In this document: in pieces, positions 34,502 through 41,884 of the stretch
Layout of the letters: every line of letters begins with the position of its first letter
Numbering within the stretch: the stretch's first letter is position 1
Virus record (IMG/VR): IMGVR_UViG_3300021085_000055
Span: 1 to 48,188 of that record
DNA: 48,188 nt
Direction: 5' to 3' (one strand)
Origin: a virus
Notes under the pieces: generated by a model
Told to the model about the DNA's origin: nothing
Database searches by the model: none
What the model saw: the letters and a program-made list of their open reading frames with translations, nothing else
Made by a program: the position numbers and the translations under genes

Positions 34502-35112
34502 TACCTGGCCGGAAAGGAAATATTCATTACTACTGCAAGTCTATCTTCTTCACCATAATAAGGAGTTACTTCATGCCATACATGTGCCGGAACAATAATA
34601 ATTGTATTTTTTTCAGTCTCAATAGACATTTTAGATTTAGGTCTTGTTTTTATAACCTGGTTAAATGCTGGGTCATGAAAAATTAATTTGCCACCATCTT
34701 TATCATTATCTACACAGTCTAAATAATAAACCGCAACCATTGAAGCACCACTATGACAATGCAAACCTTTATAATCACCATTTCTCATAAAGGGCAATCT
34801 TCCGGTGGTCAATTCCATCCGTTCTAAAATTTCGGCATGTGTAATTGATTCATCATATTCATTAGCTAGTTTTAAAAATGACTTTGCAAAAAAATCATAT
34901 AAACTTTTTATTTCATTATAATTTTTAATATTATCATCTGTAAATAACGGGATATGCACTCCATCATCTCCACCATCTTGATATGAAAGACCGGCCATAG
35001 CTAAATGATTTCTAAATATTGCTTGACATACTGAATTAAGTGTACTACTTTCTTCTTCATTAATATCATGCAATTCATGTAACATTTTTATTGGAAAAAT
35101 AGTTTTTATCAT
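34501..35112 (-). CDS. 2OG-Fe(II) oxygenase family protein (203 aa)
   Basis: A 203-residue protein with GLHCHSGASMVAVYYLD (H118, H120), GGKLIFHDPA (140-149), IVPAHVWHEVTPY (H180) and an Arg (R191) at the expected 2-oxoglutarate site. This plan is shared with the cassette gene at 32655-33230 and with the 2OG-Fe(II)_Oxy_5 type of oxygenase. The two genes are probably ancient duplicates. Again the first ligand pair is HxH instead of HxD. A GAGAGGGA ribosome site precedes the ATG, which overlaps the stop of the next radical-SAM gene (ATGA). Each of the three 2OG genes lies next to a radical-SAM gene, which suggests enzyme pairs. Confidence 0.82.
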   Translation of the reverse strand: MIKTIFPIKMLHELHDINEEESSTLNSVCQAIFRNHLAMAGLSYQDGGDDGVHIPLFTDDNIKNYNEIKSLYDFFAKSFLKLANEYDESITHAEILERMELTTGRLPFMRNGDYKGLHCHSGASMVAVYYLDCVDNDKDGGKLIFHDPAFNQVIKTRPKSKMSIETEKNTIIIVPAHVWHEVTPYYGEEDRLAVVMNISFPAR

Positions 35113-36143
35113 GCGTATTCCCTCTCATACGGCGTCAATTGTCTATCGATGCTATTTATACTGATTATATCAGTTGCTAAAGTCTTCATATGTTTACAAT
35201 GATCTTCTACCATATTATGCTGTTTTAAATCTTTAATAGTTTTTTTACATCCATTACAAATTTCAAACATAGGACAAGTATAACATGCATTTTTTAAACT
35301 CATTAAACTTAAATCTGTTGCAAGAGGTGTTGAAAACCCACCACTCATTTCGTAATCAAAATCAATAGCCTTATCTAAATCATCGCCAAATGCACCACAT
35401 GAATAGTAGTCACCTTCAGGTTGAAGTGTCCGAATGCCAGAATCGCATGTTCTTGTTTGTGGACATATAGTAGATTCTCCTCTTAGTCGTACCATCATCT
35501 GTTGAGTGTTATGTTCCCAATCGCTTAATCCAGCTTTCCATATTTCAACATAACGTTCATATATTTTCGATAATTGATATGGAGCAGACTGAGAACCTGA
35601 TGCCATAGCATAATTTACTTTACAGACTACATCCATTTTCTTTGCAAGTTCAACTGTCTTAATATGAGTATCTTCATTCTCTTCAACAATAACTGCTATG
35701 AATGAAGGTCTATACCCAACATGTTCAACCATTGCATCTGAACACTTCCAAAAATCTTCTTCTGTAAATTCACTATAATCACCTTTTAATCTCCCTCCTC
35801 CATATTGAAATGATGTAGCTACACCAACTCGAGGATGGTTAAAAAGTTTTTTCCATTTCATTGGTTTCATAAGAAATGGATATAAATTTGTTGTAAGTGA
35901 TATTGTTGCAGGCAGCTCATGCTTATCAAGATACTCTATAATTTTCCAATAGTAATTTGGTTTCATCATTAATGGATCGCCACCATTAACAATAATTGTT
36001 TGAGTATCTGGAAAACGTTTTAAAAACTTAAATATTTTATTTAAATCAAGAGTAGCAGTATTATCTTCAAACGTAATTTTAGATGATGAACAAAATGAAC
36101 ATTTAAAATTACACAATTCTGTTGGTTTGACAATTAGGTCCAT
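35109..36143 (-). CDS. Radical SAM protein with SPASM-like C-terminus (344 aa)
   Basis: CNFKCSFC (C11, C15, C18) supplies the cluster motif and NGGDPLM (53-59) the SAM-binding motif. The C-terminal third is Cys-rich: CPQTRTC, then YYSCGAF, then NACYTCPMFEICNGCKKT and a final DHC. These are enough residues for one or two auxiliary Fe-S clusters as in SPASM proteins, which act on peptide or protein substrates. The overall plan suggests kinship with peptide maturases rather than with cofactor enzymes. Its start overlaps the upstream oxygenase gene by 10 bp and its stop overlaps the next oxygenase start by 4 bp. A TATAAATA at 35153 inside the coding region could be a fortuitous or internal late promoter. 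Confidence 0.92.
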   Translation of the reverse strand: MDLIVKPTELCNFKCSFCSSSKITFEDNTATLDLNKIFKFLKRFPDTQTIIVNGGDPLMMKPNYYWKIIEYLDKHELPATISLTTNLYPFLMKPMKWKKLFNHPRVGVATSFQYGGGRLKGDYSEFTEEDFWKCSDAMVEHVGYRPSFIAVIVEENEDTHIKTVELAKKMDVVCKVNYAMASGSQSAPYQLSKIYERYVEIWKAGLSDWEHNTQQMMVRLRGESTICPQTRTCDSGIRTLQPEGDYYSCGAFGDDLDKAIDFDYEMSGGFSTPLATDLSLMSLKNACYTCPMFEICNGCKKTIKDLKQHNMVEDHCKHMKTLATDIISINSIDRQLTPYEREYA

Positions 36144-36679
36144 GGCGAATTGCTAACTTTAAACCCAAAATTCATAGTGATTCTGTGCATATCAGGATCT
36201 CTGAAATGTTCAACTCTGTGTTCGAACTGTTTATCTTGGCTTCCTACTACTACATCATATTTTTGAGGTAAATGAAAGGCTGTGATTCTATTATTTTGTG
36301 ATATATTTCTAAACATAATTTCACCACCAGCGTCTTTATTCATATCAGTAAAATATAAAAGAAACATTATATTTGCACCTTCACAAAAATCATTATGCCA
36401 ATGACATGAAGTTTGTTCGGTGCCATTCCAACAATGATAATAAATCAAATCTTGTTTTTCTGAATATGGTTTTAAATAATGATTAAAAAGATAATCAGCA
36501 GTCATTAGCATTTTCTTTCGCATACCCAATATATAATAATTTAAAGGAAATCGATAATCTTTTCTATTACCAATACCTCTAAGCCATTTTATATTAGGAA
36601 TAGTATCTTCTAAATATTGAAACGCTCGAACGTTATTTTCTGTGTAAAATCCATCATCCATTTTCCAACCATTTTTCAT
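36134..36679 (-). CDS. 2OG-Fe(II) oxygenase, prolyl-4-hydroxylase-like (181 aa)
   Basis: A 181-residue protein with a canonical facial triad: HWHND gives H95 and D97, H154 or H158 within EHRVEHF is the distal ligand, and R166 in HRITMNFGF fits the 2-oxoglutarate-binding Arg. The DAGGEIMF segment (116-123) is the usual strand after the HxD. This matches prolyl/lysyl hydroxylase-like (P4Hc) folds of phages. It differs from the other two 2OG proteins of the cassette, which carry HxH. It is joined to the flanking radical-SAM genes by overlaps of 4 and 10 bp. Substrate unknown; a protein side chain is likely given the company. Confidence 0.87.
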   Translation of the reverse strand: MKNGWKMDDGFYTENNVRAFQYLEDTIPNIKWLRGIGNRKDYRFPLNYYILGMRKKMLMTADYLFNHYLKPYSEKQDLIYYHCWNGTEQTSCHWHNDFCEGANIMFLLYFTDMNKDAGGEIMFRNISQNNRITAFHLPQKYDVVVGSQDKQFEHRVEHFRDPDMHRITMNFGFKVSNSPWT

Positions 36680-37821
36680 AGCATTTTTACCTTTTGTCTA
36701 AATCCATATGATAAATCATCTTCACCATCACGTTTTGGTTTAAATCCCTTTGTTTTTTTAACGTAGTTAAACGTTTCTTTAAAAACACATTCTTCCATAT
36801 CATTGTGATCACCTGGCATATCAGCTTTTACAAAGCATGTGAATGGACAGTTTTCATAATATTCACACTCAAAACAATTATATTTTTTTAAAAACTTTTC
36901 TACCATCTCTCCTGTTTCAAATAGTGTTTCACCAGTTTTTTTATCTCGCTGATATGCTACACCACAACATCCACCGGGTGATGAACCATCAGGTTGAATA
37001 GTTATTGAATTACCTCTTGTGCACATCATTGCACCAGTTTGATTCAATGGATCATGAAATGCATCCATATTTTCGCACTCAGGATAGTTATCTACTAAAT
37101 ATTTATTGAATGCTAATAACTCACTGTCTTTAGGAATTAATTTTGCATCTGCTTTAATTAATGGCGATGGCATATAAGCATCAAAATCAACTGGGAAGTT
37201 TTTATACAAATAATCAAAAGTGCTTTTATCGTTACTTTTTATAATTGTTTGTACATTTTGGCTAGTAGTAACAATTGAAACGTTTCTAATATAATCTTTA
37301 AAAGTCTCAACATTTTCTAAGAATATTTCTAGTTGACCTTTGTTAAATCTACCTCTTGGATCATAAGAAGTTGAAAGCTTTACATCGTGCTTATTACAAA
37401 AGTCCATAACCTTATCTGAATTTTTTTTGTCAAACATAAAATTAGTAAGATAATTAAAATAAATTCTTTTGTCACCAATGTTAATCTTGGATTTGACTAA
37501 GTCCATAAATTCTTCATATACATCTAAAAAGCCTTTTTCAATCCATAGATCTTCAAATAATTCTCCACCTAATAGATGTAATTTATAGTCTTTTGATCTT
37601 GGCGAATTGTTAATAAATTTAGCAACAGTATCGCTTTTTGCTAAAATTTCTTCTCGAGTAGCTCCAACCATTGAGTTATGATCTTGTGGACAAAACACAC
37701 ATTTTAAATTACAATGTTCAAAGAATATTATAACAAGTTCACTTGATCGAGTAATCTTGCTTCCTAAGATTTTGTATATATCAAAATCAAGTGGAGCTGG
37801 ATTAATAGGTGCTACAGACAT
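36676..37821 (-). CDS. Radical SAM protein with C-terminal Cys-rich domain (381 aa)
   Basis: CNLKCVFC (C37, C41, C44) is the cluster motif and LLGGELFE (83-90) the GGE motif. Thirty residues precede the usual start of the barrel. The C-terminal part holds MMCTRG, GGCCGVAYQ, FECEYYENCPFTC and MEEC, a SPASM-like set of cysteines. The ITIQPDGS segment between them is typical of SPASM proteins. A substrate peptide or protein is likely. The gene overlaps the B12-type radical-SAM gene by 10 bp and the P4H-like oxygenase by 4 bp (ATGA). The ribosome site is AGAGG about 9 bp before the ATG. Confidence 0.92.
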   Translation of the reverse strand: MSVAPINPAPLDFDIYKILGSKITRSSELVIIFFEHCNLKCVFCPQDHNSMVGATREEILAKSDTVAKFINNSPRSKDYKLHLLGGELFEDLWIEKGFLDVYEEFMDLVKSKINIGDKRIYFNYLTNFMFDKKNSDKVMDFCNKHDVKLSTSYDPRGRFNKGQLEIFLENVETFKDYIRNVSIVTTSQNVQTIIKSNDKSTFDYLYKNFPVDFDAYMPSPLIKADAKLIPKDSELLAFNKYLVDNYPECENMDAFHDPLNQTGAMMCTRGNSITIQPDGSSPGGCCGVAYQRDKKTGETLFETGEMVEKFLKKYNCFECEYYENCPFTCFVKADMPGDHNDMEECVFKETFNYVKKTKGFKPKRDGEDDLSYGFRQKVKML

Positions 37822-39482
37822 TCTTTACTTACCTCTGACATAATTATATGTCTATTTTTTTCTATAAATTTATTTATAGTATTTGCTCTAAACTCTTGAT
37901 TTAAAACTTTAATGCTTTTTGGTTGAGAATTTGGATTAAATATATCTCTTATTTCAGAATGTATATCATCCCATCTATCTAATTTACTTATAGCTTCATA
38001 TGCTTTTTTAGTAAAGACTGATGGCGATATGCTATTTTCAAGCATAGGATAAAAGTGCTGCAATAAATAATTTCCAGCACTATTCATAAACCACATTTCA
38101 TGCATTTCTTCAATTGTAAACGAAAAGCACGATGATATTGTTTTGAAATACGATTTTTTATTTTTGTACAAATTATTCCAGCTATCAATTCCCTGTTCAT
38201 CCGCAATATCAGTATAAACTTCAACTGTTCGAATATCATATTTAATTTTATATTCCTGAGAATTAAGCGCTGAATCCGGAAGAAACATATAATCATGTCT
38301 ATAAGAACCAAACGATTTAAAATTCCAGATATATTCCATTTCATTATAAAAGTCTTCTATTGTAGAACCTGGCATTGCAAGGATCATTTCTAAATTAGGT
38401 ATCGGAAACCCATGCTTTGAACATTGCTCATTAATGTGTTTACTTAATTTTAATTTATCTTCTGTATTTAAATCAACTCTTTCAGCTATTTTCATTGCAA
38501 TGTCAGAACTGCTTTGAATAGACACTGATGGAACTATCGATATATTGGCCATCTCACTCCACATATCTTTTCCATTTTTCATATTTGGAGAAGTGTAATT
38601 TGTTCCAACAATTTCAAAATACTTATCAATTAATTTTTTTCTTCTATTTAAATCCTTAGATTTCATGGTAGAAATATCAGTTAAATTAAAACCATTTGTC
38701 CAAGCATATTCGAATATTTCAAAGTCTCTTTCAAAAAAAGCTCCAAAGTTTGCATCATTTAAATAAGCAGATCTATAACCGGCTTTTAGCATAGCATTGA
38801 TATCACGTTTTACTATGTCCAAGGATTTCTTATAAATCTTTGTATTAATACCTCCACCCCATTCGCAAAATACACACTTATAAGGACAACCTCTTGTTGT
38901 CTCTAAAACAATAAACGGTTCCATTTTATTATTACGAGCGTATTTAAGTAATTTTGTAAGATATTCTAAATGATCTTCGTATACTGAATAATCTTCTTTT
39001 GATAAATCATGTATGAATTTTACATCAGATCTTAATTCCCATGGAATACTTGTTGGATCTATTCTGTTTTCAATAAACTGATCGATAAGCTCAGCCATAA
39101 ATGGCTCACCTGGTTTAGTAGGTCTACAAATTAAATCATACTGAGGACGTGATGCTAATAGTTCTGGTTCATTGGTTCCAATATGTGGACCACCTAAAAC
39201 TAGTATTTTTTCTGGATATTTATTTTTAATTTTATTAGAAATTTCATCACATATCATATAGTTCCAAGTATAAGAAGAAAACATAATTATATCTGCTTCA
39301 ATTATATCATTTATTACTTCATCATAAGATTTATAGCTATTCCATTTATATGGTGATTCTAACCACTTTACTTTTTTACTGTATTTGCCAAAACGAGAAT
39401 AGTAACTTTGCATTAATAAAAATGTAAAGTTATTTGCTAGTGACCAGTCAGCGTGAGGAGGATTAATAAATGCTATAATCAT
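37812..39482 (-). CDS. B12-binding-type radical SAM protein (556 aa)
   Basis: The N-terminal 140 residues have the Rossmann-like plan of cobalamin-binding radical-SAM proteins: MIIAFINPPH, IIMFSSYTWN and ILVLGGPHIGTNEPELL are the usual strand and loop landmarks. I do not see the DxHxxG base-off motif, which is often missing in this class. The radical-SAM motif is GCPYKCVFC (C199, C203, C206), and VSIQSSSD and LEMILAMPGSTIEDF mark the later barrel strands. Family members methylate unactivated carbon or phosphorus or rearrange carbon skeletons. It is the largest enzyme here. A 33-bp gap separates it from the 376-aa gene, and it overlaps the next radical-SAM gene by 10 bp. Confidence 0.92.
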   Translation of the reverse strand: MIIAFINPPHADWSLANNFTFLLMQSYYSRFGKYSKKVKWLESPYKWNSYKSYDEVINDIIEADIIMFSSYTWNYMICDEISNKIKNKYPEKILVLGGPHIGTNEPELLASRPQYDLICRPTKPGEPFMAELIDQFIENRIDPTSIPWELRSDVKFIHDLSKEDYSVYEDHLEYLTKLLKYARNNKMEPFIVLETTRGCPYKCVFCEWGGGINTKIYKKSLDIVKRDINAMLKAGYRSAYLNDANFGAFFERDFEIFEYAWTNGFNLTDISTMKSKDLNRRKKLIDKYFEIVGTNYTSPNMKNGKDMWSEMANISIVPSVSIQSSSDIAMKIAERVDLNTEDKLKLSKHINEQCSKHGFPIPNLEMILAMPGSTIEDFYNEMEYIWNFKSFGSYRHDYMFLPDSALNSQEYKIKYDIRTVEVYTDIADEQGIDSWNNLYKNKKSYFKTISSCFSFTIEEMHEMWFMNSAGNYLLQHFYPMLENSISPSVFTKKAYEAISKLDRWDDIHSEIRDIFNPNSQPKSIKVLNQEFRANTINKFIEKNRHIIMSEVSKECL

Positions 39483-39515
39483 ACTTCATTCTATACATTA
39501 CAAATTAAAAAATAT

Positions 39516-40646
39516 TTAAACTGTTACATATTTAGCAATAGTTGTTTTATCAGAAACAGAATTAGCATCTAGTAGCGAATGAATTAAATAATGATTTACA
39601 GTTTCAAGTTCTAATGCAAAGAATTTTTCAGGTTCTTTATCATCTGATGATTCAATTAAAATAAGCTTATCTAATAGTTCATCTGTTAATTCAGTATTAA
39701 TTGCTGGTAAGAATTCTAATATGCTATCATCTCTTAAAGTAAAATCAGACCATTGACTTTCTATAATAGCTACAAACTCTTTAATAGTATTAAGATCTGA
39801 ATCAGAAATATTTTCGAATATTACATTATCACTACTAGAAGCGCCACTTAGATATTTTATAGACCACATATCGTCTTTAATAAACAGTTGAGCAAATTTA
39901 GAAGTATCTGTAAAAATGTCATTAATATTATTTAATGTGTAAGTTTTGTCTAAATTTAATTTATTAGCAAAAGATTTAGTTAAGAAATGTTGAAAAAATA
40001 TTTCTTTTAATTCGTAAAGATATTGTTCAAACACTTTTTTCAGCAAAGGTTTAACTACACCTTTTAACTCTGCTTTTGAAGATTTGTCATTAAGATAATT
40101 TGCTAGTAGATGTTCAACACTTATTGTGCTTTTATATTTTACCATAAACGCTTTTTTCTTGGCGGCTGAAGGGGCTTTAACACTATCATAAATGGTATTG
40201 AAATTTTCTACTTTTAAAATTTCACCAGATCCTAATTTTGCATTATTACTTGAAAACCTGCCTCTAAAAAATGTATTAAATTTAAAAGCATGTGCTTTTA
40301 CTAATGATTCTACTGAATCAGCTTTCGGAGTTTTTAAAATAAATTTATACCAAGTAGACATAATAAATTGAAATGCTGCACTATCGCAATAAACAACGAT
40401 TCTTTTATTTGTAGAATCACATTTGGCAGCTAATTCATCAAAAAGAGTTGTAGCATCTTTAAACGTTTTATCTTTTCCTAGAATATCATTCCATTCAAGT
40501 CCATATGCAATGAGTTGACCAGATAATATTTTTTGAAGATCTTCTAAAAGATTAAAACCGTTACTTTGCGATACAACAATACGATCAAAATTTGGATCGA
40601 TGATATTATCTGTTGTTACATAAATCTTCTTAAACAGATGTATCAT
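39516..40646 (-). CDS. Unrecognised 376-aa cassette protein
   Basis: A 376-residue, mostly helical protein. The N-terminus alternates strands and helices (KIYVTTDN, DRIVVSQSNGF, RIVVYCDSAAFQF), which hints at a Rossmann-like fold of about 110 residues. The remainder is a long Lys/Phe/Leu-rich helical part. I see no Cys clusters, no HxD motif and no membrane segment. It is coupled to the 215-aa gene upstream (ATGA overlap at 40643-40646). Both sit between the CHxS-tail protein and the radical-SAM block, so they may deliver or recognise the substrate; this is inference. No named family comes to mind. Confidence 0.75.
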   Translation of the reverse strand: MIHLFKKIYVTTDNIIDPNFDRIVVSQSNGFNLLEDLQKILSGQLIAYGLEWNDILGKDKTFKDATTLFDELAAKCDSTNKRIVVYCDSAAFQFIMSTWYKFILKTPKADSVESLVKAHAFKFNTFFRGRFSSNNAKLGSGEILKVENFNTIYDSVKAPSAAKKKAFMVKYKSTISVEHLLANYLNDKSSKAELKGVVKPLLKKVFEQYLYELKEIFFQHFLTKSFANKLNLDKTYTLNNINDIFTDTSKFAQLFIKDDMWSIKYLSGASSSDNVIFENISDSDLNTIKEFVAIIESQWSDFTLRDDSILEFLPAINTELTDELLDKLILIESSDDKEPEKFFALELETVNHYLIHSLLDANSVSDKTTIAKYVTV

Positions 40647-41290
40647 AACTGTTCTCCTGTGGCGATTGAACTTGTTAGTAAAAACATTGGGTTATTAACA
40701 TTCGCCCAATAACTAAATAGATTATTTCCTTTAAACATATACTCATTAAAATATGATTTATAATATGTTTTATGATGTTCAATTACATTGGCATAAAATA
40801 AATAAAAGCTTTCGTATTTAAGTAAATTTACAAAATTTATTCCAGTTAAATCTTTTGTATCATCTTCTGGAAATGATTTAACGTAGTCTTTTAATTCATC
40901 ACATTCAACAGTGTACAAATTATAAAGCGAAAGTGAATCTAATTTCTTAGCCCAAGTAGTAAGTATTTCAACGTTATCATCAATAAAATCTTTTTCTATT
41001 AACTCACTAATACCTTTCATCTGCAATAATAAACTAATTACTCTTTCTTCAAGAATAGGAATACTTATAATAAAATTAGCTAAAAGATATTCTCTAGTAA
41101 GATCATCAAAATCTTTCTGATCAGTAAAACCAATATTGCATGGCAATTCCAGATTACTGAGATATGTTAATAGCTTTGTTCCCTGCAATTGTGAATTTTC
41201 ATAATCAACCATATAAAAAGTTTGATCATCTTCAAAATACAATTTCAAATCTTCAATACTAAATGGTGCAGTAACATCAATAACTTTCAT
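40643..41290 (-). CDS. Unrecognised 215-aa cassette protein, coupled to the CHxS-tail protein
   Basis: The start at 41290 (MKVIDVTAPFSIEDL) is preferred over an upstream in-frame ATG at 41314, because a strong GAGAGGAAG ribosome site lies just ahead and the ATG overlaps the stop of the CHxS-tail gene (ATGA). The protein is acidic and helical, rich in Leu, Tyr and Asp, with DYENSQLQGTKLL near the N-terminus and a Tyr/Phe-rich C-terminal half. No motif is recognised. Translational coupling to the presumed substrate gene suggests matched amounts, as for a chaperone, leader-recognition protein or structural partner. That role is an inference. Confidence 0.74.
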   Translation of the reverse strand: MKVIDVTAPFSIEDLKLYFEDDQTFYMVDYENSQLQGTKLLTYLSNLELPCNIGFTDQKDFDDLTREYLLANFIISIPILEERVISLLLQMKGISELIEKDFIDDNVEILTTWAKKLDSLSLYNLYTVECDELKDYVKSFPEDDTKDLTGINFVNLLKYESFYLFYANVIEHHKTYYKSYFNEYMFKGNNLFSYWANVNNPMFLLTSSIATGEQL

Positions 41291-41850
41291 CTTCTTCCTC
41301 TCGAGCCATGACAACTGCTATGACAACTTGCATGACAAATATTAATATTTACAGTAACAGTATTGGAAACTAAACTATTAAAACGGGTCTGTAAGTCTGT
41401 AAATTTAGCTTCAAGACCAGAAGCACTAATTTGAGTACCAGCAGTTAAAGTAACTCCAGCCGCAGATAATGTTTGTGCATAACTACTGTTTAAATAAGCT
41501 TTTCGTGTTTGATTAAAAATTTGTCCAGGATTAGGATATGTTCCTGTATTACCACCAGGGCCTGTTACTGTTCGGGTTGCCTTTAAATTTCTAATTTGAC
41601 TATACGCCGCGGTTTCATTTTCAATTGCAGTATTGATAACAGAAGCAGTGATTGGATTTTGATTTATATCGGCTCCAGTAATTCCAATGCTCCGACCAGC
41701 AGTCGTTCCACCAAAATATGATGTAGAAAATCCACTAAACGGAACTGAATTAGTACCCCAAACAATACCAGAGTTTGCACTTGCCGGTGCAAAATCCGCA
41801 AATCTATCTATTATATTCTGTGCGCTAATTGGACTTGTTAGTGTAGCCAT
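41287..41850 (-). CDS. Virion-like protein with (CHxS)3-RGRR tail, candidate substrate of the cassette
   Basis: A 187-residue protein in two parts. Residues 1-165 are Ala/Ser/Thr/Asn/Gly-rich (AQNIIDRFADFA, GIVWGTNSVPF, SYFGGTTAG, IRNLKATRTVTG) and read like a short tail or fibre protein of marine phages. The C-terminal 16 residues are CHASCHSSCHGSRGRR: three CHxS units (C172, C176, C180) and a basic end. Those are the only cysteines in the protein. A SPASM-type radical-SAM gene is 29 bp upstream. A late promoter and an AGAGGA ribosome site serve this gene. I infer that the tail is modified (thioether, hydroxylation or metal site) and displayed on the virion. Low-complexity metal binding without modification remains possible. 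Confidence 0.85.
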   Translation of the reverse strand: MATLTSPISAQNIIDRFADFAPASANSGIVWGTNSVPFSGFSTSYFGGTTAGRSIGITGADINQNPITASVINTAIENETAAYSQIRNLKATRTVTGPGGNTGTYPNPGQIFNQTRKAYLNSSYAQTLSAAGVTLTAGTQISASGLEAKFTDLQTRFNSLVSNTVTVNINICHASCHSSCHGSRGRR

Positions 41851-41876
41851 TTCATTCCTCTTTTGTTATATACGTG

Positions 41877-41884
41877 TATTTATA
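41877..41884 (-). promoter_or_regulatory. T4-type late promoter of the CHxS-tail protein gene
   Basis: TATAAATA on the minus strand, 26 bp upstream of the ATG at 41850 and overlapping the last codons of the radical-SAM/SPASM gene. It gives the substrate-like gene late expression separate from the promoter at the head of the cassette. Confidence 0.7.

Noticed and set aside
35153-35160. TATAAATA inside the radical-SAM gene as a late promoter for the 34501-35112 oxygenase
   Set aside because: It lies in coding sequence of an A/T-rich genome and the flanking genes overlap by ATGA; it may be chance. A similar octamer at 37871-37878 was set aside for the same reason.
41291-41314. Start at 41314 for the 215-aa gene
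   Set aside because: The ATG at 41290 has a strong ribosome site and an ATGA overlap; the upstream start would lie inside the CHxS coding region with no site.
41290-41337. CHASCH as a c-type haem-binding motif
   Set aside because: The standard motif is CxxCH; here the spacing is CxxxCH, the protein has no signal peptide, and no haem lyase is visible. A modified peptide or metal site fits better, though a variant haem site is not excluded.
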